Shown: positions 1-14,006, counted from the first letter of the stretch. The stretch: 64,000 nt of DNA from Sipunculus nudus (GCA_026874595.1 CM049317.1:20667882-20731881), one strand, 5' to 3'. Numbers and translations are program-made. Notes: generated by a model not told the origin, from the letters alone.

Positions 1-1078
1 ATGCTATACACTTCAGATTGGTATTATTAGAGTCAATTCGCAATGTGTCGCTGCAATGTGAAATAACAATATTGCGTCATTAGCTTCTTCAGGGCACTCG
101 AAATTGAAATCGCTCATGGGGGAGTGTTACATAAATAACTTAAGACATTTTAAGTGGCGGTAAGGAGCGGTCCCTCTGTGTTCTTTTTTTGTTGAGTTAG
201 GTTATTGATCATTCTGGTCTCAATATATACTCTCATGGATTAAAGTCTGTAAGTTCGTGTGCATGCACTACGATACGTGATATTTAGTGGTAACGTGTCC
301 TGTCAGACATATTCATAATTTATATACTTAAAATTGTTCATTTTATCTCTCTCAAACACGCACTCGCATATAAATATATAAATATATATAAACTGGGTTG
401 CTTTTCTCTTTGCAAGAGTTTCAAATTCTTGATATTTCTCGATATTCGTGAAAGAGGAATTATCGCGAAAAAAAACCTTCGTGAATCAGAAGCCAGTCGA
501 AAATTAGAACATTGATATTTAATATAATATTGCTATTTAAATGAGTAATATCGATCGATGATACCTTGTGTCCCTGTACAATTATTAAGATTTGCGCACA
601 TATTATTTGATGTAATGTAATTTAAAAAAAATCGGTAGCTTTTTTTTTGCTTTTAATATACTGACATCGCAAAAATAAAACCTTCGCGAATCATTGAAGA
701 AATTGAAAAATCGCGAAATTTAAACCCGCGAATACGAAGTCAACCAATGTATACCCTGGTACATGATAAGCTGGAGAATATATTAATTGGTATCTCACTG
801 AAGGCTATGGCATTATATGTAAGTCAAGCCAACTGGTTCCTCGAAGATGTGAAGAGTGTTCAACAAAAGTAGGAGCATGATAATCAATGTAACACATGGA
901 CACATTCAGTACATCACAGTGAAAGTGGATATGGATTAATGGAACATAAATACATAGAAATATCAGTTCATTCTGAAAGGGAATCTATACCCTCACCTTC
1001 AGATTTCAGGGAGAATGCCCCACCACAACTACACCATAGCTGACGAATCGATTCGGACTATTCTGTGCATTTATGTCT

Positions 1079-1144
<66 letters not shown>

Positions 1145-1961
1145 GTCTCTCTCCCTGTCTCCCTCTTTCAGTAGTGTAAGGGATTTTAGGTCATTTTATA
1201 ATTAGTAACATCGAGGTAAAGCATTCCACGGTCCCTGTGTCAAATACATACCATGCATATATATATTACCAGTTTGTTATCTTTTGGGCAGCATTGTCAT
1301 GTAACAGGTGCCTGGGCGCAATATAACGGGTACATAAGTCCCGAAATACACAGGGAGCAAACCTGCATCATAATAAATATATAACACCTACCGGTTCGTC
1401 TATTGGTGCAGAATGAACAAAATCACAAGCTCTCTCGCATCTTGCACCACTGAAGCGTAAATCCTTTTTTTTGTGGAATTCAACCTCAGGGATTATATAT
1501 AAAGGCTAGGAGTAGGGGGTTAGTTATAACGATAGCGGCACATGAGCCCGTGTATAAATGTGTGCACGCGGCACACGGCTGTTCTGTCCTACCTTGCCCC
1601 CGAGGTGGACTCTTATCTTAATGTGGGTTTACTATAATGGTCGCGCGCTTGCTGTGATGTGATGAGATTGTGACAAAGATATTTCCGTACAGCTGTGTTA
1701 TGAGGTCACCTGAAGCTGACAGACTATTATCACAACGCACATATTTGTCAGGTAACAATGCCACTCAATCAGTTATAAATATTTAAGTTGCATCCGCACA
1801 CATCTTTTCATCCTTTTCAGCTCGTACTTCTTCCGTCGTTAACCTACTTGTATTGACAGGCAAACCTGTATGGTTGTCATAATAATTATAACTTACTATA
1901 CTAGGTTATCTGCATCTCGAAAGACATAATACATATATGAATATATAAACATATATACATA
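1..1961. other. Gene-free, repeat-bearing stretch
   Basis: I see no supportable exon. The stretch is AT-rich, with short runs related to the 'TTCGTGAA/TTCGCGAA' repeat family around 420-760 and a (CT)n tract at 1083-1140. No open reading frame of useful length occurs on either strand. Confidence 0.6.
1083..1140. repeat. (CT)n microsatellite
   Basis: A nearly perfect run of CT dinucleotides of about 58 bases, followed by degenerate CT-rich sequence to about 1165. Confidence 0.95.
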
Positions 1962-2158
1962 CAGTAGAACCTCTATATTGTGGGCACCCATAGGACTGGG
2001 CCAAACTGACCACTTTATAGAGGTGCCCACTATATGGAGGTAATAGCTGCCTGATTCAGTGCTGCCACCTACTTTGAAGTATTACTAGATTTGCTCCTGG
2101 TTTAATAGTACTGCTTTAATTTAATGCATGTACTTTCACCCTGTTTTTAATTATGTGT

Positions 2159-2206
<48 letters not shown>

Positions 2207-2423
2207 GTGTGTGTGTGTGTTATAATATATATCGATGGACATAAGCTACAAGCATTGATACCTGCCATATAAATCTTTCTATTTAAAAAGTGCCCACTTT
2301 ACAGAATATAGAGCTGCCCAATTTAGCTAATAATAAAGAGAAGAAAAAATGGGACTGCCCAAAAGTGCCCACTTTATAGAGGTGACCACTTTATGGAGGT
2401 GCCTACTAAGTGAGGTTCGACTG
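1962..2423. mobile_element. pogo/Tigger-like MITE
   Basis: The ends are inverted repeats: CAGTAGAACCTC at the left, and GAGGTTCGACTG at the right, which reads CAGTCGAACCTC on the other strand (11 of 12 match). A TA dinucleotide flanks each end (1960-1961 and 2424-2425), as expected for Tc1/mariner-superfamily insertion. Inside are several copies of a motif like 'CACTTTATAGAGGTGCCCACT' in both orientations and a (TA)n tract at about 2161-2200. There is no coding capacity, so it is non-autonomous. The pogo/Tigger assignment rests on TIR and TSD only. Confidence 0.75.
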
Positions 2424-2700
2424 TATTTATATGTTAGTGGGTGTGTTTATATGTATAATTTTCATGTTTAACCTGGTTAGTTTACGGTTCTGTTCACTTG
2501 AGGAATTTAATGAAAAATGATGTCTTTCTGTAGACCATTATCCTTCGTCAGGTTATACCCTTATTGTGTTATGGGGAAGCTTGGGTATTAAGTACGTTAG
2601 TCTACAGAGAGGCTTCAATTCATATTCTCAACAATATACGTACGATTTAAGACAAACTTTCCGTTATCATGCAAAAAAAGCTTTTGCCTAGTGTTTAAAA

Positions 2701-3072
2701 GGACATAATCAGGAGCAATATCATGTGAGGTTTTTTCCCACCATCAGTTCAGTTTTGCTTTATACAAACGTTTCCCAGCAAAAAAAAATCTCAGCACAAA
2801 GTCTCAGTACCTCGCATACGGCTGTTCAAAACCTTGTTTTGGCTCTGCATGTTGTTAGCCAACGGGAACATGTATTACATTTTTTGGGCCAAGTCAGTCA
2901 GGCATCTCGTAATTGACGCGTGTTGTTTCTCCGCAATGCACAGGGCCCCACGGGCTGTGTTTATGTTTACACCTGTGATCGTGCTCGGTCCACTGTTTTT
3001 AACACTTGTTTACATGAGTAAGCAAACGTTTTCAAGGCAATATGTTGGCAGGTACAGATTTATTTGAAAGGG
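2701..3072 (+). repeat. Dispersed repeat R1, copy 1
   Basis: This stretch matches 47632-48078 in the same orientation: both start with GGACATAATCAGGAG and share blocks such as 'ACACCTGTGATCG' and 'CACTGTTTTTAACACT'. The short open frames here are not conserved between copies, so they are not genes. The repeat class is unknown. Confidence 0.7.
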
Positions 3073-3999
3073 AAGAGGTTATTGTTATGTTAATTCAACA
3101 TGCGTTATAGGTGATTGTGCCCCTTTAATTATACTTGCTTTACAAAAAAAAACAAAAAAACGTGCAGACCAGTATAAGTAACCCTTTATAACGAGTCCAA
3201 ATATATAGTACATATATTAATTCTACGAACAATGTCACGTCGGGCATGCACGACACTGCTAATACAATTGTACCATTTCGACATGTACTGTGCTAATAAT
3301 TATGGCCTTGTCGCACTTCAGTGTAAATCAGGTCCTTATGATTTTCTTTTAGAATATGTTTCAATACACAACCGTCCGCTCAAAATTTCGAAAATTTTCG
3401 GTTTCTTTGGCTTATGTGCTACGCACATCTAACTTATAAGTAACGAATTTAGCGCAGCCATTACGTACTGTGGATTCAGAAAATATCATGGGTTTAAAAT
3501 TTCGTAGTTTTGACCTGAAACACTATTCGCTGGGTTTAAACTTTCGTGGATTAATCGTTCCTAGTCAGGCATCAAAATTAATATGTGAACAGACCTGAAA
3601 AAAAGCCTGAGTCAAAGATTAGTGTTTTCCTTTTGTTAAAAGTACACGCAGTCCCGGTACTAGCGATAGGCTCAGTGACACAAATGACAAATATATCGGC
3701 TGACGTATCTGAAATTTTTTTGGTTAAGAAAAGGAGTGTCTACTCTGACATTAAAGACAGTCCTAAAAGCTGTCCCCAGAATTTAATTGCCCGGTCGTAT
3801 TGCCCGGCGGTGATCGGCTATTGTACTCCCCTTCCTCGCTGAACTAGACATCTCATTAAGCACCGCAGGGCAAATTACCCAATCCGATGTGGTCTGAGCT
3901 CGTGAGAACAAATCCTCGGATGAAACGACATACTACTTGTGATTTTATGAATTATTAGAACCAACGGAAGTCAATGTTTATATTCTGCGTATTCAATAA
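3073..3999. other. Gene-free stretch with bivalve-type repeat piece
   Basis: At about 3470-3570 lies a diverged fragment of the family that begins CTGTGGATTCAGAAA and carries 'TTTCGTGGATTAAT'. The other open frames (3232-3432, 3585-3842) have no recognisable motif and no support, so I do not call genes. Confidence 0.5.
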
Positions 4000-4858
4000 C
4001 TAGCTGATAAACCCGGTATACTGGGCTTTTTACCGGGGTTTGGGAGATATATTAACTGAGTTTTAGAATGTTGGCTCATTTTTCGTTCTAAAAGTTAAAA
4101 TAAAATATAAGTTTTCAGTCGGATACTGTCTCAATAAGATATGTACAAATATTTTTGTTACATTTATTTTCATACACCGGTATATTTACCTTGAAGACCT
4201 GGTCAATGATGATGTTTACAATGTGAACCGGAATGAGACGCGGGACATTCAGGTTTTCTATGATATTTGGACTGGTTTCTATAGTTGGACGTATAAAGAA
4301 TAGGTTGACGGGAGGAACACATGAAAGATTAATTAAATGTACCCTGCAAGGAAACTGTTCCTGAAGAAAGAAATATGCATACCTGTTCCTGAATTTGGGA
4401 CCTTGAATTAGGTTTTGTCATTAATCCTCCTGGGTTGAACCCTCAATTTCATAAAGAGAGAAATATGTGTTTTTCATTTTACTGACCACGCAAGTGGGTG
4501 AGAGCCTGGGTCAAATGTAAGGCCAGACATGCTCAAAACTCTCACTGAAAGCATGCGTTATTCATATAAAACAATAAGCCCTTAGTGTTTTAGGTTGAGT
4601 GACCATGATGCACGCATTTTGGTCATTGCCGAAGGCAGTTCGGTTGTGCTCGGTCTAACCTCCGCGCAAGTCAGTGAAAACGGAAAAATCACTATAAATT
4701 ATGTGTATATTAAAAGATATTTATTCTCATATCGCCTATGTCACTGCGGGGATAATAACCTTTACAATGAGGTATGGCACATTGTCAAACGCAATGTGGT
4801 TTCAGAGAACACTGAGGACAAAGGTGGAGCGAATTCATTTTATAAGCATTATATTAAA
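4000..4858 (+). repeat. Dispersed repeat R2, copy 1
   Basis: About 860 bases that match the reverse complement of 52688-53585. Shared landmarks are the left end CTAGCTGATAAACCCGGTAT, the block ACCTTGAATTAGGTTTTGTC, and the block ATCGCCTATGTCACTGCGGG. The open frames inside (4595-4891 and 4701-4904) lie in the repeat and are not preserved in the other copy, so they are not genes. The element class is not clear. Confidence 0.8.
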
Positions 4859-5256
4859 AGAATTAAAACTTCTTGGTATGTCGTTCGTTAAGATGGAGCC
4901 CTAAGTTGACTGACATGCCCGGGAACGAGGCCACAGTTAGAAAGGGCTCCAGCTCATACAATTGTGCTTAGCTGACCGTGACTCATCACCAAGCCGGGGG
5001 ATAACTAGATGAACTCTGCCGCACGGTTGTTTATTTTATTTGAACATGATATTTTTTTCAAACGTACAATCAAATAAGATCAGCTGGGCAAAATGACCAT
5101 TACCTACGACTTTTAGCGAGATATTATGAGAGAGAGAGCAAGTGCACATATACTAGTGTAGGTGCCGATGCACTTTTAAACAGTCACTTGTAAGTCCGAC
5201 ACTGATGAAACCTTGGTTTGTTTGCTCCCCCAGATGGAACTGATTATCTTTCCTAG

Positions 5257-5330
<74 letters not shown>

Positions 5331-6829
5331 TTCATTTATGGGCTAAATATCGTTTTTCTTTGCATTTTATTAATCAGAAGCATATGATAGCATGGATGGT
5401 GAAAGCGGGCCAACACGATAACTCAATGCGCAGGGTGGATGGACTTTCAAAATACAAACATTCTATGATATACCTTATGATCGTTGAGATTTTATTTTCG
5501 TGGATAAAGGTTACCCGCGAATTTCACGAAAATAAGAACCCAACGAACAATTCTGAATCCACAGTATAAATGAGGTCCGAGTTAGGTGCATATGCAGTGC
5601 GCATTCTGAGCGTATTCCGGATGCGCCGACTTATGCCCAGCGCATGCCTGACGCACATCCGACGAATGCCGAGCGTATTCCATGCGTATCGACGTATCCC
5701 CGCCGGATTTCTGTCGCTCGCCTCGCCGATGTATTGAAAAGACGGAGCTGCAGATATGATGTCATGCTGGTGTTTGAGGGCAGCAATCATGTGGCCTTAC
5801 CGGTTACGACCTCGATCAGTCATCTTCTTCTGGTTTGTTCATCCTTGTATTTAGAGGTGTCTAGAGGATGAACCGCTTATCCCCCACGAACACATAGCGA
5901 ACTCGTACCGCGCTCGATCGATGCGTTCTAGTATTTAACATGACCTGCGAAACAGCGAAGCAGCGTAGTTTTGTGTGAGCCCAAAACTTACCGGCGTACT
6001 TGGCCGTAATATGCGCATTCGTACATAAAACTTCCACACAACGATTGAGATGCATATTAAACAGATGTCAATGCGCAACTCATAAGGAATTAGAATACGC
6101 AGAAGTGTGTGGCAGAGCCTTAAAGTCTGATTTAATAAATTCAAAGGAATGTTTCCTCGACATATGGTAATTGTTTGGCTGGATGGCAATCTAAGTGTAT
6201 TGTCCTAAATTAAGGAAAAATTATAAAGCTCTGGTGTCATAATATAGAGCACTGTAGCAGTTGTTTATAGTAGAATAATATATATAACACAGTATCCTTC
6301 ATAACACAGTAATCAAGATTCTCTGGATCCATCACATGGGCTCGTTGATCTGGTTGCATTACTCTAGTTCTGACACAGGGCCAAGAATCAGACCAACGAG
6401 AGCGGGTGCGTATATTTAAAATATTTGGATGCACAATCAAGCTCTCATTAGTCTGGTTACAAGTCTTTACCAGCCCTGGTTGTTGTACCCAGCTGGTCAT
6501 GATGTAAAATCATCGGTTAAAACAAAGGAGATGCATGAGGGACGTATTCTACAGACTGCTGCAGGTGGGTAGGCAAGTAAGCCAACACTTCTGCACCTAA
6601 AATGACTACTGTGCCTCTCTCCTGTCCCAAGCAATCCTAACATGTAACAACCCCACCAATATATCAGTAGAGATACCACATCAACCAACATCATTGGCGA
6701 AACGAATTACAAACAGCAGTACCAGTACCACACCTCCATAATTTTCATAAGAAGAAAAAAACTACATATTTAGAATGCAAACAGCCTAACTGATTGAACA
6801 AAATGTATTTGAGTTAATCGAGACTGTGA
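4859..6829. other. Gene-free stretch with microsatellite and repeat fragments
   Basis: Holds a long (TA)n tract at 5259-5327 and, at about 5485-5570, the right end of the family ending 'CTGAATCCACAGTAT'. A more GC- and CpG-rich patch lies at 5575-5720. The open frames that cross the (TA)n tract encode only Ile-Tyr runs. No exon is supportable. Confidence 0.6.
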
Positions 6830-7059
6830 ATACCGTGATAGATCGCAGGGCTAAAGGCAGGGGGATCGTGAGTTCGAATCTCAGCAGAGGCCTTGAAATT
6901 TTCGCAACCCCCCCCCCCCCCCCAATCAGAGCTCTGGAGGCTTCATGGGGAGACCGTTCCCTCAGTCGCATTTTACTCACAAACGATTGAGCCTTTCGGG
7001 GGTTCCTCTGTGTTATGACCCAGCAATGGGGTTGACTTACACCCAGGACCGACACTCTA
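6830..7059 (+). mobile_element. tRNA-derived SINE fragment with poly-C core
   Basis: A B-box-like GAGTTCGAATCTC at about 6871-6883 is followed by a poly-C tract, a block with 'GCCTTTCGGGGGTTCCTC' and the phrase TGTTATGACCCAGCAAT. The same order occurs at about 42640-43105. The fragment ends exactly where the EnSpm-like element begins. The SINE tail is not found beyond the element's right end, so whether the element truncated it is unclear. Confidence 0.65.
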
Positions 7060-7072
7060 CACTCTAAGAAAT
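7060..7072 (+). repeat. Left terminal inverted repeat of the EnSpm-like element
   Basis: CACTCTAAGAAAT, preceded by TA at 7058-7059. It is identical to the reverse complement of 17442-17454. Confidence 0.85.
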
Positions 7073-7494
7073 CCCCGTAAAATTTACAGTATGTCTACTG
7101 TAAAGCTTCGCGGGGCTACCGTAAAACTCAGCGAATGCAGTTAATTACCGCGATCGTGGACTTTCACGGGTTATTCACTGTAATCTGTTCCGTGGCACAG
7201 CGACCCGCAGGGGGCTGACTGACCACGCGGCTATTTTTAGAACACAGTGCTGGTATGGGCTGCACATACGGGCATCTACAGAAAGCGCGTGGTTTGAATC
7301 ATTCTTGGTCGCCATCTTGACTGGTGCAGAACAAAGACCTGGCAGATACAGCTCCGAGCGTTTTCAAGTTTGAACCATTCCTTTGTCAGATACTGTGGTA
7401 TTTATATATTTTTTGTTTTATATACTGTGGTGGCACGCATTATAAAAGCTAATCAGAAAGATTTTGAAATGTATATTTGAGAGAACATAGTGAT

Positions 7495-7935
7495 CCAATG
7501 TTTACTGATATACAGTACAATACTTGCACTGTTTGATTAAGCAGTAGTGTCTTGAGTTTATAAATATATCGAAACATTCTTTGGCCCTTGTTATATAAAA
7601 TGGTAAGTTGCTAGAAATATTACTTTTTGGGTGGTTTTCATTAAAGCCCGATTTTGATGTATCTGTAATTAATAAATTATATGTTTTGCTACCTAGTTGT
7701 GACATTCAATAATATGATGGTACAATGTGTACTGATATACAGTATTATCCTGGCACTGTTTGATAAAGTAGTGGTGTACGTAGAAATACTTTAACACAGT
7801 CTTTGGCCCTTGTTATATAAAATGTTAAGTTTTGAGAAACATAACTTGTTGGATGGTTTTCATTCAAGCATGGTTTAGAAGTATCTCTAATTAATAAATT
7901 ATTTACATGTTCCTTCCCACTTGTGAGATTCAATC
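7495..7935. repeat. Direct tandem duplication, ~235-bp unit, two copies
   Basis: Two adjacent diverged copies share 'TGTACTGATATACAGTA', 'CTTTGGCCCTTGTTATATAA', 'TGGTTTTCATT' and 'TAATTAATAAATTAT' in the same order, the second starting near 7730. It lies in the 5' non-coding part of the transposon, upstream of the transposase. The minus-strand open frames here come from the repeat. Confidence 0.75.
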
Positions 7936-8216
7936 ATATGATATACTGATGTACATACACTGTGTATTTTATTAATGTGTAAATATATTAACTCATTTTC
8001 TTGAGTGAAAATTAAATAACATTTCTCATTTAAACCTCGGGATATCCATGTTGCCCAAAAATTAAAAAAAAAAGGATAATTGTCTTTGTCGAAAAAACGG
8101 GTGTAACAGACTTAAAATGTAAAATGTTTAAATAATGCACTCTTGCATTCGTTAATTCGTTTAGATCAGCGATAACTGCTAAAAAGACTTGCGATTCTAA
8201 CATTATATAAGAAAAT

Positions 8217-10919
8217 ATGTACCAGTGCAGACAGTGCGCGTTTTCATCGCCGACATTACGCAAGTATGTCCAACATTACAGATATCACAGAAATACGCCA
8301 AATTATCAATTTCCCTGTGGTATAGATCATTGCCGACGGAGTTTTCTGTCTTATTCAGGCTACAGAGCCCATGTGTATAGGGACCACGGTGGAAACAGGC
8401 AAAGGCACGGACGTTATGGTCATGTATATAACAAAGAAGTGTCAATCCAATGCCATCTTGCTTTGTGTAAACAAAAGCTGAATAATCTGAGGTCACTTGT
8501 AGCGCATCTGAAAACGCATCTCGTGGATGGCTTTAAGATCCAATGCCCTTTCACGGGTTGTTGTTTATCATTTAACAAAGTGAACTCCATTTACTCTCAT
8601 CTGAGCAGGAAGCATAGATGTTGGACGCATGAGCGCTTAAGAAAGGATTGTTTGAATAGTATATCAACACCGGAGCTTGATGGGGCACTTTCAGATGTGA
8701 TTAGTTACGATGATAGTGATCATGAAACAAGTTCTTCAGTATTACATGAACCCAAAAACGAGCTCCCAGATGAGCAGGAGGAAAGTTTATTTGTGAAAGA
8801 ATTAGCTTTGTTTTATTTGAAACTGCAAGCAAAATTCCTCATTCCTGCCAGTACTGTCCAAGATATAGTAAGTGAAATACAACATATAAATCAAATTGAG
8901 GAGGTACATTTGAGAGCAAAGCTTGCTAACAGTCTACACGAAGCTGGGTTGGAAGAGCATAAAATCCAGCATATTGTCCATGAGGTTGCAAGCACCAGCA
9001 TTTTCAAGAACAGCATGGCAGGGGCACTAAGGTCAGAGCAAACGCGGAAATCCTATTACAAAAATAACTTTTCTTTTGTCAAACCGGAAGGTATATTCTT
9101 GGGTAACAAAAAAGGACAGCCTAGATATGCACAATATATTTCAATAAATGAAAGTATTAAGCTCTTGTGCGAAAGTGATCCTAGTTATGTAAGGTTGCAC
9201 CACCATGGTGATACAGGCACCTGTCAAGGCATTCCTCTAATTTTGACAGACGTGCATGATGGTACATGCTTTAGATCAAATGACCTGTTCAAAAATGAGT
9301 CAATTCAAATTATTCTTTATCAAGATGCATTTGAGGTTGTAAATCCACTTAGCTCCGCCAGGAAAAAACATAAAGTACTAGGTGTCTACTTTATCCTGGC
9401 GAACTTGGAACCGCACCTTAGAATCTGCAGTTGATCACATGCAACTAGTATTACTTTGCACAGAATCTGATTTGAAATTTGGTCAAGACAAAGTGTTCTC
9501 AAAGTTGTTATCAGATTTGAAAACACTAGAAACCACTGGTATCAAAATCAGTGGGGAAAAAACCTTAAAGGGCACTTTGTGTGCTATAGTCGGAGACAAT
9601 CTGGGCCAACATGGGTTAGGTGGGTTCACTGAAGGGTTTCGTCATAAATACTTTTGTAGATTTTGTTCTATTGATCTGGAATCATTTAAAAATTGCCCTT
9701 ATGACGTTGGGCCTAAAAGAACCAAAGAAAATTATAATCAGGATGCTGAATACGTAGAGGAAACCCAAGGAATAGATATACATAAGGGTATAAAATTCAA
9801 CTCAGTCTTTAATACTTTAACTCATTACCATGTTGCAAGACCGGGACTGCCCCCATGCATTGGCCACGATTTATTTGAAGGAATTGTAAGCTATGATATA
9901 CCTCTTATTATATCTGGTTTGGTGCACAAAAAGTGGTTCACGTATTCTGAACTAAATAAAAACATTGCAAGTTTAGATTATTCTGGCACTGATGCACTTG
10001 AGAAACCTTGTGAAGTGACTGAGCGGGCAGAAAGGCTTACAGGCCATGCTGTACAAAATTGGGTATTTCTGAGATTTTTTCCACTATATGTTAGATTTTC
10101 AGTGAAAGATCCATATGATGACATATGGCAGTTATATCTTAAACTGAAACTCATTACAGAACTTGTATGTGCCCCAGCAATATCACAGGGACAAATAGCT
10201 TATCTGGATACATTAACTGAAGACTACTTGGAAAGCAGAGTCAAAATGTTTCCCCAGGATCAGTTACTACCTAAGCATCACTATTTGCGCCATTATCCTG
10301 AGCTTATTTTACATTTTGGTCCCCTGATAAGGTTATGGACAATGCGCTTTGAAAGTAAACATTCTTACTTTAAAAAGTGTGCCAGAGGTTTGAACAATTT
10401 CAGGAATTTGACCCAGTCCTTAGCAGAGAGGCATCAATTACTGCAAGCTTTCTACAGCGCAGGCTCACTTTTCCCACCAGCACTCAAAATTGACCAATCC
10501 ATAGAATTTAGCCCAAGCATGCTTGATGCTGCATTGATCACAGCTATAAGGCGTGGAGTTTCAATGAACGGAACACAATAATGACCACCTCTATTGTATA
10601 TAAGGGCACCAAATATAAGAAAAATATGGCCCTACTACTTGAAAGCAATGATGAAGGGTACACTGTTGGGAAAATAATTTTGCTATTTGTTAAAAATTTC
10701 ACAGAAATTTATTTCTCAGTCAAACCTTTACAGTTCAATTCCTATCCAACATATGGACTCCTCCTGACAAAGAAGGAATCAGATATCACTGATACCCAAG
10801 GGGGTTTGACCTACACTTGTGTCAGAATTGATAAGATCCTAAGTTACACACCGCTTAGTATTTACAATCATGGAAGTCATATGGCTATCTCCCTAAAATA
10901 CAGCACTATAGTAACTTAG
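8217..10919 (+). pseudogene. EnSpm/CACTA-like transposase with C2H2 zinc fingers, frame-broken
   Basis: The N-terminus (frame from ATG 8217, stop 9434) has four C2H2-type fingers, with Cys pairs near residues 4/7, 34/39, 81/86 and 110/115. A ~130-residue spacer follows, then the conserved core that starts 'ILYQDAFEVVNP' and continues past the stop in the +1 frame from about 9421. The core holds 'GDNLG', paired Cys in 'CRFC', 'HDLFEG' and 'FESKH', which I take as likely acidic catalytic positions (inference). The second segment stops at 10581 and the C-terminal module (10581-10919, 'GTKYKKNMALLL') is back in the first frame. An extra A near 9422-9423 explains the first break; the second lies within about 10555-10585. 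The whole matches the pattern of uncharacterised metazoan proteins I associate with EnSpm elements. With both breaks it should be non-functional, unless these are assembly errors. Confidence 0.8.
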
Positions 10920-11293
10920 ATCCGTACTAGGAGTGTTTTAATCTGGTTTTATTCTTTTAAATTATTAAATTATCAAAATCCAGGAGGGAACTTTTGGTTC
11001 ATTGTTATCACATATGCAAAATGTGCTCCACAATAAATGTGCATATGATAAAAAAAGCCACAGTAATAAGTGTTCACTTTCCTATAACCCTTATTTTAAA
11101 TAATGAGGTTTAATCAAAAGGTTTTGAATTAGGGAAATTGTGTGAATATGTCATTTTAAATAATGTTTAAAATTTCCATGGATTTCTTCATTTTAGTTTT
11201 GTGCCACCTAAAATGTAACTTTTAATTTTATTTAAAGTGAGTAAGTACCACAGTTATATGACACAGAGTGTTTCTGACTTGTTAATGCAGATA

Positions 11294-13959
11294 ATGGCAA
11301 ATGTTGCTGAACATGTACAGGCTACTGTTAAAGTGCTGAAACTTGAAGAAAAGTTCAACGAGGTCATGGAGTGCCTCAGTGAGGCAGGGGTTGAGGAGAT
11401 GGAAGACCTCAAGTTTGTGACAGAAGCCGACCTACAACCTGCCCTGAAACCTGTGAAAGCAAGAGCTCTGATCGCTGCTCTGTTGCCAAGTGGTATGTAA
11501 CCTCTCACCTGTATACTAAAATTTGCTTGAATTTTTTTAAAAATAACTTCAAGAAGTGCTTAAACTTATAAATTTTATTTACAGATTTATAAGTAAGCAA
11601 TGATGCATTTGTGACAGTGAAAATTTTACTAGTGGTAGAGATTTTCTGTATAGATATGCGTTAGCATTTATGTCAAATGTTATACAATCAATTAAAGGAC
11701 TCCTATGTAGTATTTTAAAATGCATGGTAACAACTCATTTTATGCAAAACAAACATTAGAATGTAATAAATGCTTTGTGCAGGGTTGGCAAGGTTTCTCA
11801 CAAATGATATATTCACCTTTATTTATGCTTATTAACGACATGTAAAGAACACAACTTTGTGTAAAAGAACTGTAAAAAAGCCAATGCATGATCTGATGTG
11901 AACGATTCCAGCCAAATAATAGTATGTAGTAAAGATCAATTAGGTATCCTAATCCTACATTTATCACACGTGTGAATGGACAATGGGCTTGATAGTCTGA
12001 TAAATGTCATAAATTATGTTCCCAAATATACCCCATTGCCAATATTATATGGATTATGACATACACTATTATTTTTTTCAGGAGACCATGTCAACCTAGC
12101 CCATGACAGCACCCTTGCCAATACTTCAAGTATTAGCTTGACACCACAGACCCCAAAAACAAAACATCTTGACAGGTGTCACACCCCACAGCCATCTCCA
12201 AGTCTTTCCTCCCCTCTCACAGCATCCTGGCCTTCTACGGTCACTCTCACGTTTCATGATATGGAGGACCAGCCAAAAGGGGTCAGAAAGGCTGTATTAG
12301 GTAAATTGAAAAATGGTGGCAAGCTGACCCCCAGTGAAAGGCGATCTGTTGTCAGGCAGACTATCACAAATGTTTTGAGGGTCCACCCTAGGCCCTACAG
12401 GTCACATTTGGAGGTTGTGGCCCAAAAGTGCCTTAAGCTTTTTCCGTGTCTGTCTGACACAGTTGGAGGCACAACAATTGGAAAGGGCTATGAGTCTCTC
12501 CTCAATCAGCTGGTCAACAGAGCTGAGAGTCTTAGGAGAGGCTCCTTTAGGGTTTCAAAACGTTTGGAGCCTGATTCAGACATGGAAGTAGAAAACGAAG
12601 ATGAGCAGACATCTGAAACATCTGATAAAAACAGAGGCATATATGGGTATGTGAACCCTCTGCCTGAAGAGCCTGAGGAAACTGCTGGGCCAGAATTTGA
12701 TTATTACCAGCAAAGGCTCGCTATAATGAAGGGGGCCTCTGTCCTTGAACTTAAAGACAAATGGCCTTCACTGTTCACAATTCCTGAATTTGAAGAGCAT
12801 TTTCTTAAATTAATGGGGATCAGCTGTGGAGACACAATTGTGGAGGGGTTTCATAAAAAAGGTGGAATGATAAGATCCTGCCTGGAATCCACATGCAGCA
12901 CAGGTAAATCGAAAAACCTGAAAAAGATGAGGTCCAGGATTAGGATCGCAAGAGAGGCAAGCGAGGAAGTGGGGAATCAGCTGCCCTACCAGCCGCTGAC
13001 GATCACCTTGCTCTTAGGGTATTTTGAGGAGGAAAAGGAAATGCTCTTCCGCCTTGTTGAGGTATGTATCCCTGGACTCATTCAAGTCACAAATAAGTTG
13101 AAATAACAGAGCAAAATTTATGAACAGGATTGTTGTGTAATGTACCAACAGGGCATGTTTCCAGGTTTTTGTACTTTTTTAAAAACATTTATAAAAAGTG
13201 TAGGCAAATAAATGTTGAAACACTGAATAGTATATTTAAGATGTCACCATCAGCAAAGTGTATGTCTGTAGTAACAATGAAAATACTTAGGTTTCAATAT
13301 ATCTAACACAGATTTAATGAAAGCTAAACTCCTTCATATTACAAAAAGCACAGCTGTGAAATATGGAAATCATTGTGTTTTCAGTCTGAATGACTGTATG
13401 TGTGGGCAAATCTAACCATTCATATTTTGAATATTGCAGGATCCAACAGATGCAACTGATCTGCCATCTACACCATGCCTTGTTATAGTTGGTAAGTATT
13501 CCTTTAATATATAAATATATAGAATAAGTACATTCTCTGTGCACATTCTATCAAATATCAACAAAATGTATACATTCTATGGTCCATATAATGGAATGAG
13601 TAGTCTACGACCAGGGAATTTGTAGAATTTCACTGAAGGTACTCTAAAACCAATACTCTTGCTCATCAAAATGTAGTCACAGAATTGTTAAGCAATATCC
13701 TTGACTGCATATCACATTTCCAGTTAGTGAGCACAGTGTACAATATACCCTGATATCAATACATGTGATGAAAAAAAATATTGATCTAAACTTGGTTAAT
13801 TAAATATGTTTATTAACTTACCTTATTAACATTTAATATATACTGCTGCCCATAGCATGTACATGTTCCATTGTTCAGCAATAAAATTTATACATTCTAG
13901 TATAGTTAGCTAAAATCTATAACACACATATACACATATACATACACACATGTATATAT

Positions 13960-14006
<47 letters not shown>

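Noticed and set aside
2725-3067. Short overlapping plus-strand open frames
   Set aside because: They are in repeat R1 and not conserved in its second copy.
4595-4904. Two overlapping plus-strand open frames
   Set aside because: They lie in repeat R2 and are interrupted in the copy at 52688-53585.
5153-5569. Open frames on both strands encoding Ile-Tyr runs (also at 13950, 24058, 24167, 37994, 37931, 45049, 45070)
   Set aside because: They are translations of (TA)n microsatellites with no other support.
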